Assembly: GCF_029813835.1 (NCBI RefSeq)
Contig: NZ_JARVKV010000070.1
Location: forward strand, 1 to 33,646
Length of the DNA: 33,646 nt
Source: Streptomyces sp. DH37
GTDB taxonomy: Bacteria > Actinomycetota > Actinomycetes > Streptomycetales > Streptomycetaceae
Reading direction: 5' to 3'
Position 1 is the stretch's first letter; each line of letters begins with the position of its first letter. The translations under genes and the position numbers were made by a program. This document shows, piece by piece, positions 30,605-33,646 of the stretch. The notes under the pieces were generated by a model. That model did not search any database, was not told the DNA's origin, and saw nothing but the letters and a program-made list of their open reading frames with translations.

Positions 30605-31966
30605 ATGGACCGCCGAATCTTCGGGCTGGAGAACGAGTACGGCGTCACGTGTACGTTTCGGGGACAGCGGCGCCTGTCTCCTGACGAGGTGGCGCGGTAC
30701 CTCTTCCGCCGTGTCGTGTCATGGGGCCGCAGCAGCAACGTCTTCCTCCGCAACGGCGCCCGTCTCTACCTCGACGTGGGCTCGCATCCGGAGTACGCCA
30801 CTCCGGAGTGTGACAACGTGACCGAGCTGGTCACCCACGACAAGGCGGGCGAGCGCATCCTCGAGGGTCTCCTCGTCGACGCCGAGCGGCGCCTCCACGA
30901 GGAGGGGATCGCCGGCGACGTCTACCTGTTCAAGAACAACACCGACTCGGCGGGCAACTCCTACGGCTGCCACGAGAACTACCTCGTGGCCCGGCACGGG
31001 GAGTTCTCGCGCCTGGCGGACGTCCTCATCCCGTTCCTGGTCACCCGGCAGCTCATCTGCGGCGCCGGCAAGGTGCTCCAGACCCCGCGCGGCGCGGTCT
31101 ACTGCGTCAGCCAGCGCGCCGAGCACATCTGGGAGGGCGTCAGCTCCGCCACCACCCGCTCCCGGCCGATCATCAACACCCGCGACGAGCCGCACGCCGA
31201 CGCCGAGCGCTACCGCCGGCTGCACGTCATCGTCGGCGACTCCAACATGTCCGAGACGACCAACCTGCTCAAGGTCGGGGCCACCGACCTGGTGCTGCGC
31301 ATGATCGAGGCGGGCACCGTCATGCGCGACCTCACCCTGGAGAACCCGATCCGGGCGATCCGCGAGGTCAGCCACGACACCACCGGCCAGCGCAAGGTCC
31401 GGCTGGCCAACGGGCGCGAGGCGTCCGCGCTGGAGGTGCAGCAGGAGTACTACGAGAAGGCCGCCGACTTCTGCGAGCGCCGCGGCATCCGCACGGGCGT
31501 GGTGGACCAGGTGCTGGAGCTGTGGGGCCGCACCCTGGAGGCGATCCGCACCCAGGAGCTCGACAAGGTCAACACCGAGATCGACTGGGTGATGAAGTAC
31601 CAGCTCATCGAGCGGTACCGGGCCAAGAACAACATCACCATGTCCCACCCCCGGGTCGCCCAGATAGACCTCGCGTACCACGACATCCACCGCCGCCGCG
31701 GGCTGTACTACCTGCTGGAGCGCAAGGGGCAGGCCGCCCGGATCTGCAACGACGTCAAGATCTTCGAGGGCAAGTCCGTGCCCCCGCAGACCACCCGCGC
31801 CCGGCTGCGCGGCGACTTCATCCGCCGGGCCCAGGAGCAGCGCCGCGACTTCACGGTGGACTGGGTGCACCTGAAGCTGAACGACCAGGCCCAGCGCACG
31901 GTGCTGTGCAAGGACCCGTTCCGCTCCGTGGACGAGCGCGTGGAGAAGCTCATCGCCGGCATGTGA
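30605..31966 (+). CDS. pafA: Pup-protein ligase
   Basis: Encodes 453 residues. PafA phosphorylates the C-terminal glutamate of Pup with ATP and joins it by an isopeptide bond to lysines of target proteins. Residues visible: E9 in GLENEYG (Mg/ATP), catalytic D57 in RLYLDVGSHPEY, FKNNTDSAGNSYGCHENY, and RPIINTRDEPHAD. The Dop-type loop is absent, which with the shorter length identifies it as the ligase. The start at 30605 gives MDRRIFGLENEYG, the family's normal beginning. It is separated from prcA by the LacI/MFS pair, so it is transcribed independently. A hairpin lies 17 nt after the stop. Confidence 0.97.
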   Translation: MDRRIFGLENEYGVTCTFRGQRRLSPDEVARYLFRRVVSWGRSSNVFLRNGARLYLDVGSHPEYATPECDNVTELVTHDKAGERILEGLLVDAERRLHEEGIAGDVYLFKNNTDSAGNSYGCHENYLVARHGEFSRLADVLIPFLVTRQLICGAGKVLQTPRGAVYCVSQRAEHIWEGVSSATTRSRPIINTRDEPHADAERYRRLHVIVGDSNMSETTNLLKVGATDLVLRMIEAGTVMRDLTLENPIRAIREVSHDTTGQRKVRLANGREASALEVQQEYYEKAADFCERRGIRTGVVDQVLELWGRTLEAIRTQELDKVNTEIDWVMKYQLIERYRAKNNITMSHPRVAQIDLAYHDIHRRRGLYYLLERKGQAARICNDVKIFEGKSVPPQTTRARLRGDFIRRAQEQRRDFTVDWVHLKLNDQAQRTVLCKDPFRSVDERVEKLIAGM

Positions 31967-31982
31967 CCCGGTGGGGACGCGT

Positions 31983-32013
31983 CCGGGGCCGTGACACACC
32001 GGCACGGTCCCGG
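31983..32013 (+). terminator. hairpin after pafA
   Basis: An 11-bp stem with one G-T pair, CCGGGGCCGTG with CACGGTCCCGG, has a 9-nt loop and stands shortly after the pafA stop. Confidence 0.55.
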
Positions 32014-32070
32014 GGCACGGGAACGAAATGGGTCCCTCCGCCAGTTGTGGGAGGTGGGCCGGGCGGCCCG

Positions 32071-32076
32071 TAGAGT
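32071..32076 (+). promoter_or_regulatory. -10 box for the FKBP lipoprotein gene
   Basis: TAGAGT is a typical Streptomyces -10 sequence, 51 bp before the ATG. TTGTGG at 32045 is the nearest -35-like hexamer, but with a 20-bp spacer. Confidence 0.45.
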
Positions 32077-32127
32077 GGCCGGCACGCCCGGAACGCCCGG
32101 ACATCTCCTACACCACGAGTTGGACTG

Positions 32128-33150
32128 ATGCTGCAATCTCAAGGGGGACGCCCCCCACACCCCCGCTCCCTGGCGAAGGTCGGCCGGCGCGTCGCCGCGG
32201 CCCTGGCCGTGCCGGCCCTGCTGTTCACCGCGGCGTGCGGCGGCTCCGACGGGTCCGAGGGCTCGCCCGAGACCGCCACGAAGGTCTCCGGCAAGCTCGG
32301 GCAGGAGCCCGAGGTCACCGTCGCCAAGGACGCCGAGGCCCCCGACGAGGCCGCCACGCGGACCGTCACCGAGGGCAAGGGCGACACCATGGCCAAGGGC
32401 GACTTCGTCCGCATGGACGTCTTCGCCCGGATGACCGAGGGCGACCAGGAACTGCTCAACACCTGGAACCAGCAGGGCGGCGGCAAGGCCGGGGAGGGCG
32501 TCCACACCCAGATGGTCGTCCGGCTCGGCGAGGAGCAGCAGATGCTCCCCACCTCGGTCATGGACGCCCTGGTGGGCGAGAAGACCGGCGGCCGCTTCCT
32601 CGTCGAGGGCACCGCCAAGGCGATCATCGGCGACCGGCTCAACCCGCAGGCCGGGATCGACGAGTCGGACGGCATGGTCTGGGTGGTCGACCCCGTCGCC
32701 GCCACCAGGACCGACGCCAAGGCCGAGGTCAGCGGCGAGCAGGCCGAGACCGCGAAGGGCCTGCCCGAGGTCGAGGTCCAGAAGCAGAAGGCCGCCACCA
32801 TCACCATCCCCAAGGGCGAGAAGGCCCCCAAGGAGCTCAAGCAGCAGGTGCTGGTCGAGGGCGACGGACCCGAGGTGAAGGCCGGGGACGGCCTGATCGC
32901 CCAGTACACCGGGGTCAAGTGGGAGGACGGGGAGAAGTTCGACTCCTCCTGGGACCACGGAGGCGCCACCGCCTTCCAGATCGGCACCGGCTCGGTCGTC
33001 AAGGGCTGGGACGACGCCCTGGTCGGCAAGAAGGTCGGCGACCGCGTCCTGCTGGTCATCCCGCCGCAGCTCGCCTACGGCGGGAACCCGCAGTCGGAGC
33101 TGGCCAAGAACACCCTGGTGTTCGTCGTGGACATCGTCGGCAAGGTCTGA
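32128..33150 (+). CDS. FKBP-type peptidyl-prolyl isomerase lipoprotein
   Basis: Encodes 340 residues. The N-terminus is basic (RSLAKVGRR), then hydrophobic, and ends in LFTAAC with Cys37 as the probable lipid attachment site, so the protein works outside the membrane, likely in folding of exported proteins. Two FKBP-like regions follow: a degenerate one (about 85-195) that keeps the outline but not the active-site aromatics, and a complete one (about 230-340) with AGDGLIAQYTGVKWEDGEKF, FQIGTGSVVKGWDDAL and LVIPPQLAYGG. A Lys/Glu-rich linker joins them. The ATG at 32128 has only a weak ribosome-binding site. It corresponds to SCO1638/SCO1639-type genes of S. coelicolor by position. Confidence 0.9.
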   Translation: MLQSQGGRPPHPRSLAKVGRRVAAALAVPALLFTAACGGSDGSEGSPETATKVSGKLGQEPEVTVAKDAEAPDEAATRTVTEGKGDTMAKGDFVRMDVFARMTEGDQELLNTWNQQGGGKAGEGVHTQMVVRLGEEQQMLPTSVMDALVGEKTGGRFLVEGTAKAIIGDRLNPQAGIDESDGMVWVVDPVAATRTDAKAEVSGEQAETAKGLPEVEVQKQKAATITIPKGEKAPKELKQQVLVEGDGPEVKAGDGLIAQYTGVKWEDGEKFDSSWDHGGATAFQIGTGSVVKGWDDALVGKKVGDRVLLVIPPQLAYGGNPQSELAKNTLVFVVDIVGKV

Positions 33151-33172
33151 CGACCGCGGGCGGCGGCGGTCG
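33151..33172 (+). terminator. hairpin directly after FKBP lipoprotein stop
   Basis: CGACCGC pairs with GCGGTCG around an 8-nt loop, beginning at the base after the stop codon. Confidence 0.4.
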
Positions 33173-33229
33173 GCCGGGTCTGCGAGACTGACACGGTTGA
33201 CCGATGGAAACGTTCGTAGGAGCAATTTC

Positions 33230-33601
33230 GTGAGCATCGACAAGCCCGAGATCGACTTCCCGGGCGGGGAGCCCCCGGCCGACCTGGAGATCAAGGACAT
33301 CTGGGAGGGCGACGGGCCGGTCGCCAAGGCCGGCGACACCGTCTCCGTGCACTACGTGGGCGTCGCCTTCTCCACCGGCGAGGAGTTCGACGCGAGCTGG
33401 AACCGCGGCACCCCGCTGCGCTTCCAGCTCGGCGTCGGCCAGGTCATCTCCGGCTGGGACCAGGGAGTCCAGGGCATGAAGGTCGGCGGGCGCCGCCAGC
33501 TGGTCATCCCGCCGCACATGGCGTACGGCGACCGGGGCGCCGGCGGCCGGATCAAGCCGGGCGAGACGCTCATCTTCGTCTGCGACCTGGTCTCCGTCTG
33601 A
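33230..33601 (+). CDS. cytosolic FKBP-type peptidyl-prolyl isomerase
   Basis: Encodes 123 residues, a single FKBP domain without a signal peptide. It speeds cis-trans isomerisation of X-Pro bonds in the cytosol and in relatives binds FK506 and rapamycin. Active-site blocks are VSVHYVGVAF, GEEFDASW, LRFQLGVGQVISGWDQG and QLVIPPHMAYGDRGAGG. The GTG at 33230 is chosen because AGGAG lies 7 nt upstream. It follows the lipoprotein FKBP after 79 bp with a hairpin between, so both separate and joint transcription are possible. It likely corresponds to S. coelicolor SCO1639. Confidence 0.93.
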   Translation: MSIDKPEIDFPGGEPPADLEIKDIWEGDGPVAKAGDTVSVHYVGVAFSTGEEFDASWNRGTPLRFQLGVGQVISGWDQGVQGMKVGGRRQLVIPPHMAYGDRGAGGRIKPGETLIFVCDLVSV

Positions 33602-33623
33602 GACCCGCGGAGCACCGGCCGGG

Positions 33624-33646
33624 GCCCCCGCCCGTACGGCGGGGGC
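33624..33646 (+). terminator. terminator at window end
   Basis: A 9-bp stem, GCCCCCGCC with GGCGGGGGC, and a CGTAC loop lie 22 nt after the FKBP stop. The window ends here, so any T-tract is not visible. Confidence 0.6.

Overview
The window reads as chromosomal core DNA of a Streptomyces or very close actinomycete. The evidence is very high GC with strong third-position GC bias, frequent GTG starts preceded by GGAGG-type sites, TAnnnT -10 boxes, and a gene set and order I recognise from Streptomyces coelicolor: ParJ/PAC2, the glycerol operon with GylR, MetH, and a complete Pup-proteasome locus. I found no insertion sequence, prophage, CRISPR array, tRNA or rRNA. All recognised genes look intact.

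Layout. 1-2.8 kb: a PAC2/ParJ gene (minus), an aldo/keto reductase (plus) and a DinB-fold protein (minus). 3.0-8.2 kb: the minus-strand glycerol system gylR, then glpF-glpK-glpD. Matching palindromes lie ahead of gylR and ahead of glpF, the latter at a recognisable promoter. 8.4-12.9 kb: cobalamin-dependent methionine synthase metH and a HAD phosphatase. 12.9-16.6 kb: a repeat-rich 388-bp regulatory region and two tandem paralogous family-5 solute-binding lipoproteins with no permease or ATPase beside them. 16.6-21.7 kb: a NarL-type response regulator without a kinase, a RecB-like Fe-S nuclease, a site-2 protease with CBS domains, the tRNA m1A58 methyltransferase TrmI, and an unknown membrane-anchored protein with an FG-GAP-like motif.

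21.7-33.6 kb: a ferredoxin gene divergent from arc (the proteasome ATPase), then dop, pup, prcB and prcA. A divergent LacI regulator/MFS transporter pair follows, then pafA and two FKBP-type prolyl isomerases, the first a lipoprotein. Pup is ligated to lysines by PafA, removed by Dop, recognised and unfolded by Arc, and degraded in the PrcA/PrcB 20S core. All six components are present with their key residues. Pup here is encoded with a C-terminal Gly-Gly-Glu, so it would not need deamidation by Dop.

Strong hairpins divide the locus into units: arc ends at a 15-bp stem with a T-tract, a 17-bp perfect stem separates pup from prcBA, and a 16-bp stem lies between prcA and the convergent lacI gene. 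The main leads are the linkage of PAC2, RecB nuclease, S2P and TrmI to the proteasome genes, the pup/prcB hairpin, paired operators at the glycerol genes and at lacI/MFS, shared promoter architecture of arc and pafA, a 27-bp in-frame minisatellite in the LacI regulator, and 12-bp-repeat Gly/Ser tails on the RecB-like and TrmI proteins. No wholly new multi-gene system is evident; the leads are regulatory and contextual. All alignments and fold assignments were made by eye.
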